64,000 nucleotides of DNA from Paraescarpia echinospica (GCA_020002185.1 CM034541.1:25147402-25211401), one strand, 5' to 3'; shown: positions 47,504 through 57,261, counted from the stretch's first letter. A program made the numbers and translations. The notes: generated by a model from the letters alone, not told the origin.

Positions 47504-48156
47504 TGAATCAGACATACTATACCACATCTGCTTCAAGAAAACTTTCTTCCACAAATTGCAAAGGAAAACATTAACACCCATTCATATCAAGGCTTCGTAA
47601 GTTAATGCAAAACATATATCAATAGTAAATATGACACGGAATGTGACACTAATAACTGCTACATCTGCAAACAGAATATACCAGCTGAAGCATAGAAATT
47701 GTTAATTTTCCTGTCCAAATTTTAATTGTACTTTACTATTATTTATGATTTTTGTCTATATTTTATCTTTACTTCTCTGTAATTATTGCATCATACCAAT
47801 GATACTTTGATTTACATTCTAATCACACTCATACACATGTTAGAAAATTAAAATAAGGCATTTACATTGTATATTGCTATTATGTAGTATTAGTTTTGTT
47901 ACAACTATTAGCACTATTATATGTGTTGTTTGTAAATGCACATTTGTTTAAAACTTGTAGACTAATCAGGTAGCATTAACTATGACTACTAGACCACAAT
48001 CATTTTGTATTCATAGGGAGGCCTGTACGAACTACGATGGCGATCTCTCAGGTCTTAGTGCAGGCCTCCCTGGATCATCTAAACTACAAAATATGTACAA
48101 ACTGTTTCTTTTACTATGTATGTATGGTGATCTAAATAATTAAATTTCACTTCACT
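47504..48156 (+). mobile_element. probable LINE 3' tail between the satellite blocks
   Basis: Non-coding AT-rich sequence. It contains a strong hairpin, GGGAGGCCTG (48016-48025) / CAGGCCTCCC (48061-48070) with a 35-nt loop, followed by TGGTGATCTAAATAATTAAA. A GGGAGGCCTG hairpin with a GGTGATCT..AATAA end is typical of 3' UTRs of some CR1/L2-like LINEs, from memory of such elements. No RT sequence remains. Confidence 0.45.
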
Positions 48157-49231
48157 TCACTACTCTACTGTGGGACTTCAATATCTAGTCCACACCACTC
48201 TACTACAGTGGGACTTCAATATCTAGTCCACACCACTCTACTGTGGGACTTCAATATCTAGTCTTCACTACTCTACTGTGGGACTTCAATATCTAGTCCA
48301 CACCACTCTATTGTGGGACTTCAATATCTAGTCTTCACTACTCTACTGTGGGACTTCAATATCTAGTCCACACCACTCTACTACAGTGGGACTTCAATAT
48401 CTAGTCCACACCACTCTACTGTGGGACTTCAATATCTAGTCTTCACTACTCTACTGTGGGACTTCAATATCTAGTCCACACCACTCTATTGTGGGACTTC
48501 AATATCTAGTCTTCACTACTCTACTGTGGGACTTCAATATCTAGTCCACACCACTCTACTACAGTGGGACTTCAATATCTAGTCCACACCACTCTACTGT
48601 GGGACTTCAATATCTAGTCTTCACTACTCTACTGTGGGACTTCAATATCTAGTCCACACCACTCTATTGCAGGACTTCACTATCTAATCTTCACTACTCT
48701 ACTGTGGGACTTCAATATCTAGTCCACACCACTCTATTGCAGGACTTTACTACCTAGTCCACACCACTCTACTGTGGGACTTCAATATCTAGTCCACACT
48801 ACTCTACTGTGGGACTTCAATATCTAGTCCACACCACTGTACTGTGGGACTTCAATATCTAGTCCACACCACTGTACTGTGGGACTTCAATATCTAGTCC
48901 ACACCACTCTACTGTGGGACTTCAATATCTAGTCCACACTACTCTACTGTGGGACTTCAATATCTAGACAACACTACTCTACTGTGGGACTTCAATATCT
49001 AATCCACATTACTCTACAGTTGGACTTCAATAACTTGTCCACGCTACTCTACTGTGGGACATCAATACCTAGTCCACACCACTCTACTGTGGGACTTCGG
49101 TATCTAGTCCACATTACTCTACAGTTGGACTTCAATAACTTGTCCACGCTACTCTACTGTGGGACATCAATATCTAGTCCACACCACTCTATTGCAGGAC
49201 TTCAATATCTTATCCACATCACTCTATTGCA
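48157..49231. repeat. 35-bp satellite, block 2 (~30 copies)
   Basis: Same unit as block 1 but more varied (CCACACC, CTTCACT and ACAGTGGG variants). A ~182-bp higher-order period is visible between 48180 and 48640. Copies decay towards 49231. Confidence 0.95.
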
Positions 49232-49764
49232 TAACCATTGCTCAAGTGAGGATGCAACATTTACATATAATTATGTGTAGTTGATCACATTTGTATAGCA
49301 TTTGATATCAGCAATATTGCTTTAAAGCTCCCCACTCCAACAAACACCATCACACTTTGTGATGTTACTGTAGTAGTGATATCACAGTTTGCAGTGCGTC
49401 TTTACTGCATTCTGTGGCTGTAAAGCTCAAACACGATTGAACAGATGTAAGTCATGTAATACTTTAGATATGTCAAGAAATTTTACAACTTTTGAGTCAG
49501 ATATCAGCTTCATGCAGAACTCTGTGTCATTAATTCCATAACGTCTTCTGTGCCTTATGGTAATGTATGACTGTTAGCATACACTGATACAGGATGATTA
49601 AGAACACTGAAAGTTAAACATTGCTGGCATCAGCAGTTTGTGAGTGCATTTTGCATGCTTTACACATGCATACAGGCTGTGTATGTGTAGGTGAAGTTGT
49701 GGAGAATATGTTGGCCAGTGGATGTGGAGCATTAGTGTTCACCTGGTGTCCTCTGTCTTTGTAG
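49232..49764 (+). other. intron up to cassette 3
   Basis: No gene seen. It ends in TGTCCTCTGTCTTTGTAG. Confidence 0.45.
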
Positions 49765-49959
49765 TGGCTCAAGCGTGCCTGCAACACCACCAAGCAACTT
49801 CTCTATCCTTTACCTTACCGCCTGACAGGCTTGGTGAACAAGGGGCACAAGTGTCAGTACGCAGGCTGTGACAAATCATTCTATAGACGCAGCGAACTTA
49901 ACCGGCATCAACGCCTTAAGCATGGTGGACAACTGTATCCGGGTGTCGGGCAGCAATAG
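49765..49959 (+). CDS. alternative terminal exon 3: one zinc finger
   Basis: Sixty-four codons in phase 0 from the acceptor CTCTGTCTTTGTAG, then TAG at 49957. It begins with Trp-Leu-Lys-Arg and has no internal ATG, so it makes sense only as a spliced exon. The finger uses Cys30, Cys35, His48 and His53 (HKCQYAGCDKSFYRRSELNR, then HQRLKHGG). Helix positions -1/2/3/6 are R/S/E/R. After the finger only eleven residues follow. AATAAA is at 50328. The upstream intron is the longest in the locus, swollen by transposons and the 35-bp satellite. Very similar in framework to cassettes 4, 6 and 7. Confidence 0.87.
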   Translation, partial: WLKRACNTTKQLLYPLPYRLTGLVNKGHKCQYAGCDKSFYRRSELNRHQRLKHGGQLYPGVGQQ

Positions 49960-50327
49960 CAGGAGATTATGAGAGAAGAAGATGTTGATCTATGAGTTAT
50001 TTCAACTACAGCACAGATAGGCTGTAAGAACAATATTAATTGGACTGCAGAACAATGGAATATGTTTTGTGTACTGTTTCAGTGTACCTTGTGTTAAAAT
50101 ATATGTATTAATTTATAGTTAGAACTAGTAGGTTTTTAGATGTTATATTAATATCTAATTTGCTACTATTGTCATTGTAAAACATTAACATGTATTTTGC
50201 AGAGAAATTATAATTGGTTTGTTTGGTAATTTTAGGTGATGCATGTGTTTAACACTGAGGTCTTCCATGCTATGACATTGCTACTTCTTTGCCCAGCGAG
50301 AACATTGTTATGTCGTCAACTGTGATG

Positions 50328-50333
50328 AATAAA
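50328..50333 (+). terminator. poly(A) signal of cassette 3
   Basis: AATAAA, 369 bp after the stop of cassette 3. Confidence 0.65.
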
Positions 50334-50483
50334 TGGCAGCTAACTGTACCTGATTGTTTTTTGTGTGTGTGTGCAAGTTGAAGTTGTGTTGTAAGGAGGT
50401 ACACAGTGTGTGCATGCATGTGCGCGTGCTCGTGTGTGTCTGTGCATGTATTGCTATTTCACAAACCGACAGGCAAACAGAGT

Positions 50484-50797
50484 GCTTGATAGTGTAGTGG
50501 TAGCACATCTGCCTGGCATGCCAGTGCCCTGAGTTTGAAACCCGGACCGGGCCGGCATGTATATTTGGTGTAAGAACCTGGATCTCAGCTTTGGGGACTG
50601 TGTATCCCTCGTCACTCGGAGATCACATTAATGTCGGTTCCATCTCAATTTGGGACGTAAAAGAACGACTGAGGACGACAAGCACCCTGGCAGTGACCAC
50701 CCTCAGTGCCAGCATAGAAAGGTCAGCTTGGTGATAATGTTCAGAAAAAGGCTGACTGGTTGAATGAGACCTTATAAGTTCATAACATTGTAACCAC
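50484..50797 (+). mobile_element. tRNA-derived SINE
   Basis: TAGTGTAGTGGTAGCACATC fits a pol III A box, and GAGTTTGAAACCC about 35 bp later fits a degenerate B box (GGTTCRANNCC), as in a tRNA-like head. A non-tRNA body of about 230 bp follows, with a (TA)n run behind it at 50799-50814. Too degenerate and lacking a matched acceptor stem to be a working tRNA gene. Confidence 0.65.
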
Positions 50798-50814
50798 AAT
50801 ATATATATATATAT

Positions 50815-51258
50815 ACAGACTCGTCAGTTAATAGAACGTTGCCGAATGCTGTAAACAACTAGAAACAAAGTTGATGTACAATGTACATATAGTCGTCATC
50901 TGGGACAACAAACAACGAATCCAGGCACCAAAAGAATCCATTTCTCTAATTGCTTCTACTGAAAGACATCGAGATGATATTGTTTTTGCCTAGTGTGTGC
51001 ACTCGAGGGACAAAGAGATTCGATTATGATGATTACAGGGTATGCCTTCAGGTTACGATGGATGTGAAATTTGTGTTCTACTGGCTACACAAGTTTGTAT
51101 AAAATAAATATGGTCTGCATTGTTCCTATTCGTTTACATCGGCAACAGTTTGCATTCGGTGTTCTGCAGTTGTGCAGGGTTTAGGAATTACATATTGGCA
51201 GTATCAGTAACAGTGACTCTGGGTTCAGCTGAGTAAATGGATGTTCCTGTGTTTGTAG
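50815..51258 (+). other. intron up to cassette 4
   Basis: No gene seen; ends in TTCCTGTGTTTGTAG. Confidence 0.45.
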
Positions 51259-51474
51259 TGGCCTAATGCTGCACACCATCATCCGTCAGAGGGCAGCAAA
51301 AGGGTTCTTGTGAAAAGGCGACGGCCACGTCATTCGGCAGCCAAGACGATTATTTGTCGTTACCAGTTCTGTGGCCGGTCGTTCTATCATATGCGCAACT
51401 TGTATCGACATGAGCGGCTTATGCATGGAGCAGTAGCTGCATATCAGACAGAGAGAATTAAAGTCTTGCCTTAA
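51259..51474 (+). CDS. alternative terminal exon 4: one zinc finger
   Basis: Seventy-one codons in phase 0 from the acceptor CTGTGTTTGTAG, then TAA. It begins with Trp like cassette 3. A strongly basic lead (KRVLVKRRRPRH, residues 14-25) looks like a nuclear-localisation or DNA-contact arm. The finger uses Cys33, Cys38, His51 and His56 (FCGRSFYHMRNLYRHERLMH); helix positions -1/2/3/6 are H/R/N/R. There is no start codon before the finger, so it needs the shared exon. AATAAA lies at 51819. No specific target can be inferred. Confidence 0.87.
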   Translation, partial: WPNAAHHHPSEGSKRVLVKRRRPRHSAAKTIICRYQFCGRSFYHMRNLYRHERLMHGAVAAYQTERIKVLP

Positions 51475-51818
51475 GTTGGAACGGTCTGTTTAGGAACGAT
51501 ACGTAACTAAGGTATTAGACCAGTGTTAGATGGAATTGACGTGGTTGCTGTGTATTATATCATGAGCATTCGTGGCCATAGGACCCACGCATACATGTTA
51601 CAAACGTTTTGTCACTAGGCTGTTTATTAGCAAGACCATACTGCCTTGGATAAGATTCACACTTGTAGAATTAATGACAAGAAGCAAGTTCAAACAGCAA
51701 GATGAATGCACATTGATGAAGAGGAAGGTGGTTACTAATACTATGCTTCTGTGTGCTGCATGCGAAGACAGGAATCATATTTTCAGTGGTCATTCGACAT
51801 TCATTCAGCATACCCTCC

Positions 51819-51824
51819 AATAAA
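51819..51824 (+). terminator. poly(A) signal of cassette 4
   Basis: AATAAA, 345 bp after the stop of cassette 4. Confidence 0.65.
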
Positions 51825-52189
51825 TTCTGGTTATAATATCATGTTTATTTGATGTTGTTGCATTGCATAAGTTCTCGATGGTTTGCTTTGGTACAAGCAT
51901 TAAATCTTTAAGGCATCTTGTACTGAATGGATTTACAACACGGAATCTGATGTTGCAGTCAATGTTTGCATGCCTTGAACAAAATCATTATTAAGCATTC
52001 TTTTGCTGACAACACATGGTCATGTAATGAATCTCAAGATGTGCTCATAAGAAACATACAACATTGCTCCTGATTCCACACCTTGTGTAACCCAGTAGGA
52101 AACACCAATGCAGAATAAGAATACATTACACTACTTAGAAAATACCTAGTACTTTTAGTACCTAGACGGCTTTCTGAAATACATCATAT
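51825..52189 (+). other. spacer, no gene seen
   Basis: AT-rich, no exon. It ends with the target-site copy CATCATAT. Confidence 0.4.
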
Positions 52190-52779
52190 CAGACCAGGGG
52201 CAGTTCCAGAAACGGAATCGAAGGCTGATTCTGATTTCGATCTCAGATTTGGACTCGGAATCGGTCAGTGCAATAGTGGAATCAGAAGTTTTTGTTGGAA
52301 TTGGTTGATTTGAATGCAATTAAATCGGAATTGCTTAGAGTGAAATAAGAATTGTGTACTGGAATCTTTTTTTATTACACAACCACTGGTTTTTATTTTG
52401 ATGCTGCAAAAATATGGTGAAATTGCATGTAAGCTCATGGAGAAAAAACACAAAATTGTCAGTAAGTAATACATTAACTCGTATGTGAGTTGTTATTGCC
52501 AAAATAAGTGCATTTAAAAATTTTGTTTAGACTGGCTTGAGTAGCTCTATAAAGAATCACCAGTCTACTGGAATCACCAGTCTACTAAGGAATTTGAGTT
52601 GCCATAGGGTGGGTGGAATAGGATTCAAAACAATGTGTTGGAATTGGCAAAGGGTGGGTGGAATTGGAATCGGAATAAAACAAGTCTTAGAGTCGGAAAT
52701 GGTGTAATGTGGGATGATTCGGAATAAAAAACGTTAGTTGGAATCAGAATTGCTGTATGTGGAATCAACTCCAGGTCTG
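52190..52779. mobile_element. complete non-autonomous hAT element (590 bp) with 8-bp TSD
   Basis: Ends CAGACCAGGGGCAGTTCC and, in reverse, CAGACCTGGAGTTGATTCC. They are flanked by exact 8-bp repeats CATCATAT (52182-52189, 52780-52787), the length typical of hAT. GGAATC/GGAATTG repeats fill both subterminal regions. No transposase. Shares the CAGACCTGG end with the fragment at 27569. Confidence 0.85.
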
Positions 52780-52956
52780 CATCATATGAAATTATAGAAA
52801 TAACACCCCCCCCCCAATGGTGGAAGTAACTGTATAAGACAATTTCAAAGCCTGTTGTGATGTTTTGATGATCACATTTATGTGATAGTGTTCTGATGAT
52901 AGGAAGATGTTCCACTGGATGATTCAGTCTTACACAGTTTGTTCCTGTGCTATTAG

Positions 52957-53094
52957 GCATTAAAAGGGAAAGTAGCACGACTACAACATGAAATAAGACG
53001 CTTGCAGGAAGAGAAGAATTTACGAGATGTGAAGAGCATGGAGAGCAGTCATTATCTAAGAAGCTGGCTTGCTTGTTGCGGTATGAAAGAGTAG
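52957..53094 (+). CDS. alternative terminal exon 5: short coiled coil, no finger
   Basis: From the acceptor CAGTTTGTTCCTGTGCTATTAG the frame is open in phase 0 for 45 codons, then TAG. Residues 1-24 (ALKGKVARLQHEIRRLQEEK and on) place Leu/Val/Ile at 2, 6, 9, 13 and 16, a clear a/d heptad pattern, so a short coiled coil is likely. The rest is SWLACCGMKE. No zinc ligands. The expected role would be dimerisation rather than DNA contact, giving a form that could pair with others. The last 46 bp are tandemly repeated downstream. No poly(A) signal lies before cassette 6, 160 bp away, so the two would share a 3' end. Acceptor, phase and heptads support it, but it is short and could be chance. Confidence 0.55.
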   Translation, partial: ALKGKVARLQHEIRRLQEEKNLRDVKSMESSHYLRSWLACCGMKE

Positions 53095-53230
53095 TCATTA
53101 TCTATGAACCTGGCTTGCTTGTTGCAGTATGAAAAAGTAGTTGTTATCTAAGAAGCTGGCTTGCTTGTTGCGGTATGACAGAATAGTTGTTATCTAAGAA
53201 GCTGGCTTGCTTGTTGTGGTATGAATGGTG
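53049..53230 (+). repeat. 46-bp tandem repeat, ~4 copies
   Basis: Unit TCATTATCTAAGAAGCTGGC...GTATGAAAGAGTAG starts at 53049, 53095, 53141 and 53187. The first copy is the coding 3' end and stop of cassette 5; the others lead up to the acceptor of cassette 6. Confidence 0.9.
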
Positions 53231-53256
53231 ACGTGTGCTTGTTGTATGTTTCACAG

Positions 53257-54315
53257 AGGTGTCTGGCACAAGTGATGCGCCGTCAACATCCGTACTCTTC
53301 TTCTGTGTGGAGAACACCAAGGCAGACTGAGATGTGTGCATCTTTGCCGTTGTCATTCTGCATGTCCTCAGTGCATGGAAGACGGCCAAGAAACTCATCA
53401 GAAAAGATACACGCGTGTGATTCGCCTGGATGTGGAAAGAAGTTTTATGAGCGGTGCACATTATTTCGCCACCAGCGTCTCAAGCATGGCCGCCAGACCA
53501 GATTCACGTATACAACGTTGCCTGCCAATATTGGGTCAACTGTGGCTGTATTACCCCTCAGTGAAGGGCAACCATCACCGAGTAATGCATTGGCACCTTC
53601 AAAAAGTGATGCATTGCCATCTTCACACAGTAATTCAATGCCACCTTTATCATCTGGTGCAATGCCACCTTCACAGAGTAATGCAATGTCGCCTTCACAG
53701 TCTGGTGCAGTGCCACCTTCACAAAGTGATACAATGCCACATTCACAGTCTGGTGCAACGCCATCTTCACAGTCTGGTACAATGCTACCTTCACAAAGTA
53801 ATGCAATGCGACCTTCACAGTCTGGTGCAATGCCACCTTCACAAAGTGATACAATGCCACATTCACAGTCTGGTGCAACGCCATCTTCACAGTCTGGTAC
53901 AATGCTACCTTCACAAAGTAATGCAATGCGACCTTCACAGTCTGGTGCAGTGCCACCTTCACAAAGTGATACAATGCCACATTCACAGTCTGGTGCAACG
54001 CCATCTTCACAGTCTGGTACAATGCTACCTTCACAAAGTAATGCAATGCGACCTTCACAGTCTGGTGCAATGCCACCTTCACACAGTGATATAATGCCAC
54101 CTTCACAGTCTGGTGCAATGCTACCTTCACAAAATAATGTAATGCCACCTTCACAGTCTGGTGCAATGCCACCTTCACAGTCTGGTATAATGCCACCTTC
54201 ACACAGTGATACAATGCCACCTTTACAAAGTAATGCAGTACCATCAGATCATAGTGATGTATTGTCACCTTCACTCTGCCGTGTGGTACAACCGTTGCAG
54301 AACGATGCATTCTGA
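53257..54315 (+). CDS. alternative terminal exon 6: zinc finger plus long Ser/Pro/Gln repeat tail
   Basis: From the acceptor TTGTATGTTTCACAG the frame is open in phase 0 for 352 codons, then TGA. A Ser/Arg-rich lead precedes one finger with Cys54, Cys59, His72 and His77 (SPGCGKKFYERCTLFRHQRL); helix positions -1/2/3/6 are E/C/T/R. From about residue 112 the tail is an 8-residue repeat of the type MPPSQSGA, about 27 copies, with a 40-residue (120-bp) block present three times at 53701-54060. The tail is hydrophilic, without charge, and resembles an extended activation-type or phosphorylatable region; that role is inference. The opposite strand is also open because 24 bp is a multiple of 3; that frame is not a gene. 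AATAAA is at 55007. Confidence 0.85.
   Translation, partial: RCLAQVMRRQHPYSSSVWRTPRQTEMCASLPLSFCMSSVHGRRPRNSSEKIHACDSPGCGKKFYERCTLFRHQRLKHGRQTRFTYTTLPANIGSTVAVLPLSEGQPSPSNALAPSKSDALPSSHSNSMPPLSSGAMPPSQSNAMSPSQSGAVPPSQSDTMPHSQSGATPSSQSGTMLPSQSNAMRPSQSGAMPPSQSDTMPHSQSGATPSSQSGTMLPSQSNAMRPSQSGAVPPSQSDTMPHSQSGATPSSQSGTMLPSQSNAMRPSQSGAMPPSHSDIMPPSQSGAMLPSQNNVMPPSQSGAMPPSQSGIMPPSHSDTMPPLQSNAVPSDHSDVLSPSLCRVVQPLQNDAF
53593..54262 (+). repeat. 24-bp coding minisatellite with 120-bp higher-order unit
   Basis: The basic unit CCACCTTCACAGTCTGGTGC AATG is 24 bp. The 120-bp blocks 53701-53820, 53821-53940 and 53941-54060 differ at only a base or two. Flanking units are more diverged. All lengths keep the frame of cassette 6. 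Confidence 0.95.
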
Positions 54316-54720
54316 CCTTCACAGACTGATGCAAAGCAGTTTTTGCAGAGTAATGCTGTGCAAATGCTGCAGAACAGTTCCATGCCAGTTTCAAGTGATG
54401 GAAGACTGTAAATCCTTTGCCAAAGACTTCATGATCAATTTCACGCAACTGTTCAGTGCCACCTTCATGTTCGACCTCTGGGTCACACCTACAGCTATTC
54501 AGTTTGTCTCATTCACAAGGTGTTTTACTGTTGCTTGCAGAATGGTACTTTCACACCTGCATACAGCTGTGCTGTGTTTACCACCAAATATAAGCATCTG
54601 GCCATCAACATTTACAATTGATTGTGTACATTGTTGTCCCAATAATTTAGGAATTCCTCAACGAAACCTCAGCAAGAAGTAGTTTTGTTGAATACTGACA
54701 TAAAACTGTCTCAGTTATTT

Positions 54721-54771
<51 letters not shown>
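54721..54771. repeat. (CA)n microsatellite
   Basis: Near-perfect ACACAC run of about 50 bp. Confidence 0.95.
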
Positions 54772-55006
54772 ACAAAAACACACACACACATAAATTATAT
54801 ATATTGGTATATAGTTAACTATATTAACATGTTTGCGATGCAAGACGCATTAGTGTTCAACTATTTGTTAACTTACTAATTCTGTGTTAGACTTTACTGG
54901 TTCACATAGTATTGCTAGACATTGTATCAGTGGTTGATGCCATTTTCCGACAAACTTGTTGGTGGTTTGCAGATGTGTTGGCATATTCAGTACCAGGACC
55001 ATGATT

Positions 55007-55012
55007 AATAAA
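55007..55012 (+). terminator. poly(A) signal of cassettes 5/6
   Basis: AATAAA 692 bp after the stop of cassette 6; the first one after cassette 5 as well. Confidence 0.55.
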
Positions 55013-55389
55013 AACATTAAGTTAACATCCAACACAACCACATGATGCCTGTTTGTGTATGTTGTGAGCTCGTAGCAGTGATTTAGTTGTGACATAGTTG
55101 TTGGCTTGGTGCTGTAATTACCAGCTTTGGAGAGTGGCAGAAAGTTTGTTAGCGATTATTGTTATAGGACAGTAATTACACAAATAACATGACAAAAAGT
55201 CAATGATGATGTATTATAATCTTTGTTGATTCCACTGTCAGTAACTGCAGTAACTACCTGACATCACATCTGAGTATCACAATGTCGGGTCAAGCACATT
55301 ATCATGTTTGCTTCTTTGAAACACCTGAAGAAAAGCTACACCTAGAACAGGTGCTAATTTCTGAAAACGATTACTTTTGTTTTCGACAG

Positions 55390-55629
55390 TGTGTTGAACC
55401 TGATGGTTCATTTGCATTCATGAAGGCGGCCTCATCAGCAACCAAGAAAGGTCGACGACCCCAAGTTCCATCAGAGAAGGAGTTTCTGTGTTCACTACCA
55501 GGATGTGGCAAAGCCTTCTATGCCCGCAAGTCTCTTATCAGACACCAAGTGTTGAAACACGGCAGACCACTGGTGCCTCTAAGGCCATATAAATATAAGT
55601 TTCAGATAACAAAAACTGATTGCCTTTAA
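55390..55629 (+). CDS. alternative terminal exon 7: one zinc finger
   Basis: From the acceptor CTTTTGTTTTCGACAG the frame is open in phase 0 for 79 codons, then TAA. The open frame extends upstream to an ATG at 55282, but that part is intron-like and includes the pyrimidine tract, so I start at the acceptor. A basic run (TKKGRRPQ, residues 18-25) precedes a finger with Cys34, Cys39, His52 and His57 ([20 protein letters not shown]). Helix positions -1/2/3/6 are A/K/S/R. The C-terminus [17 protein letters not shown] is hydrophobic/basic and unlike those of other cassettes. AATAAA is at 56390. An independent short gene starting at 55282 is the alternative reading. Confidence 0.85.
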   Translation, partial: CVEPDGSFAFMKAASSATKKGRRPQVPSEKEFLCSLPGCGKAFYARKSLIRHQVLKHGRPLVPLRPYKYKFQITKTDCL

Positions 55630-56959
55630 AATGATGACCATCAAGATCTTTAATTGAAGGTATGGTTGGCGTTTTTGGCTGCTAGATTCTAGTTCTGGAC
55701 ATTCATGTTTGGACGTTTATACATGCCTTGAGAAAGTGACATTACTGGTAGTTCTGTGGTGTACAGTTTGTATAATAGTTACTTCATTGTGCTCTTGAAA
55801 AGATATAACATTGGATTTGTGTATTGTTTACTTATAGACTTACACAGTGTCTTCCTGTGATTCATTTGACTTGTAATGCAGAAAAAACACAAATTATGAG
55901 GCATAGAAGAAATTATTAAAGTGACAGTTACTAGTCAGTAGTGTCATATGGTATTTGTCAGTGGTCTATAATTCAGATATAATGTAAGATATTGCTTGAC
56001 TGCCACCCTTGGTGTTGTGGTCAGAGAAGCCCAGTTTGTATGAATGTCTGCCACATGGAACAGATGACACAACGGACATGTAACAGTTTGAGTTTATTCA
56101 TTGCTGGTGTTAATAACATATTTTGTATATACACTGTATTTAGACTGTGTTGACTCGGTCATACTACATGAGGAAAAGTGTAAAACATATCATGTATCGA
56201 TATGTTTACTATTTGTTTAATGTGCCTGCAACAACTGTTAATAGTTATCATAATATTTAGTAAAGAGTCAGCTCTCATTTGGCTATTTTAAAATCTTGAG
56301 ACTTGGTAAAACACAAAAAGCTTCATGCAGTACACAATTGCATTCAGTAAATTATGCTCATCTGCACTGAATGGAATTGACTTTTGTTGAATAAAGTTGA
56401 TTTTATATGGATTTTAATGAAAGTTTGCATCATCAATATGAATCATGAATATAATACAATCTGACAACAAGTTATTTAGAATTATTTACTTACATGTTTT
56501 GGATATTCTACTCTAGATGGTTTTCCAGTATCTGAGAGAATTGACTGGTGGACCAACTGTCCAGATGGCACCACTGGAGTTTTATATCAAAATGCTGCCA
56601 TGGTGATAATTGACGCCTTTGCTTTCTTGCTCCAAGTATGTGTGTAGTGTGCCATGAATAATCTACCAACAAGATTATTTTTACTGTGGACACCAACGAC
56701 GTAACCGTCTTTCAGTTTGTCATTAGAAGCCATGTTATGTTAATTCAAGAGGGTGATTGTTTTCCGTCATACTGCTATACCAATTAAATGAGAATGTTGA
56801 TATTATTCCTCCTACTATAGGAAGTATTGGTACTTGTAAGAGCTTGGCATTGCAAGAAACTACAAGCCGGAGTTATTTATGGTGACTGGCAAAACTATTT
56901 TTGTAATTAGTACTTGTTGACAAAACAGAACCATTTGAAACTTAGCAACGTGATTTCAA
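55630..56959 (+). other. 3' UTR of cassette 7 and spacer
   Basis: AT-rich, no exon. The poly(A) signal is at 56390. Confidence 0.4.
56390..56395 (+). terminator. poly(A) signal of cassette 7
   Basis: AATAAA 761 bp after the stop of cassette 7, within TTGAATAAAGTTGATTT. Confidence 0.6.
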
Positions 56960-57260
56960 AATATTAAATTGCCTTTTGGAATCGTCACCATGGGCTGCTG
57001 TGTCTTCTGCAGGTGTCGACAATTGTGGCCATCCCAAGTTGTTCTCCATCCTAACCAGATTGCTAGACCATCAAGAATTGTGATCCTCTGCCATCCTCTC
57101 AGAGTTTCCTTCTTTTCCCAATAATTTGTTGTCACAAGATGATCAGGCTTTCCCTGTCTCCTCATATGGCTTGTAATAATAAATCCAGCCATTTTTTCTT
57201 GTTGTGTCCTAATTTTGTACATAATCTTCCTTTTGTAATACCCATGCACATTACAGCAGA
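56960..57260 (-). pseudogene. LINE C-terminal remnant (minus strand)
   Basis: The minus strand reads ITSHMRRQGKPDHLVTT, LRGWQRITILDGLAIWLG and THWDGHNC-like blocks. These follow the order GH..R..G.....L..G...G.R.RGR.R.TWLD.I..W found after the RT domain in a common invertebrate non-LTR family. The 97-codon frame (56956-57249) is a relic, not a host gene. Confidence 0.55.
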
Positions 57261-57261
57261 T

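Larger units (their letters stand above)
54316..55389 (+). other. 3' UTR of cassette 6, CA repeat, intron to cassette 7
   Basis: The minisatellite degrades into non-coding sequence up to about 54400. (CA)n lies at 54721-54771. The segment ends in GATTACTTTTGTTTTCGACAG. Confidence 0.5.

Noticed and set aside
44439..49231. CRISPR-like array
   Set aside because: The units are contiguous 35-bp repeats without unique spacers, in an animal genome.
48984..49280. 98-codon plus-strand frame
   Set aside because: Read through diverged 35-bp satellite units; 35 bp is not a multiple of three and composition follows the repeat.
50484..50560. functional tRNA gene
   Set aside because: Degenerate B box and no matching acceptor stem; fits a SINE head better.
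53337..53376. alternative acceptor TCCTCAG within cassette 6 at about 53374
   Set aside because: Pyrimidine-rich, but it would enter the finger frame in phase 1, which the phase-0 shared donor cannot feed.
53558..54448. 296-codon minus-strand frame and 252-codon alternative plus frame over cassette 6
   Set aside because: They arise because the 24-bp repeat is a multiple of three and stop-free in several frames. The finger and the acceptor support only the frame used for cassette 6.
55282..55389. ATG-started extension of cassette 7
   Set aside because: It spans a clear pyrimidine tract and CAG acceptor. The phase-0 acceptor at 55389 matches the other cassettes, so the extension is probably intron.
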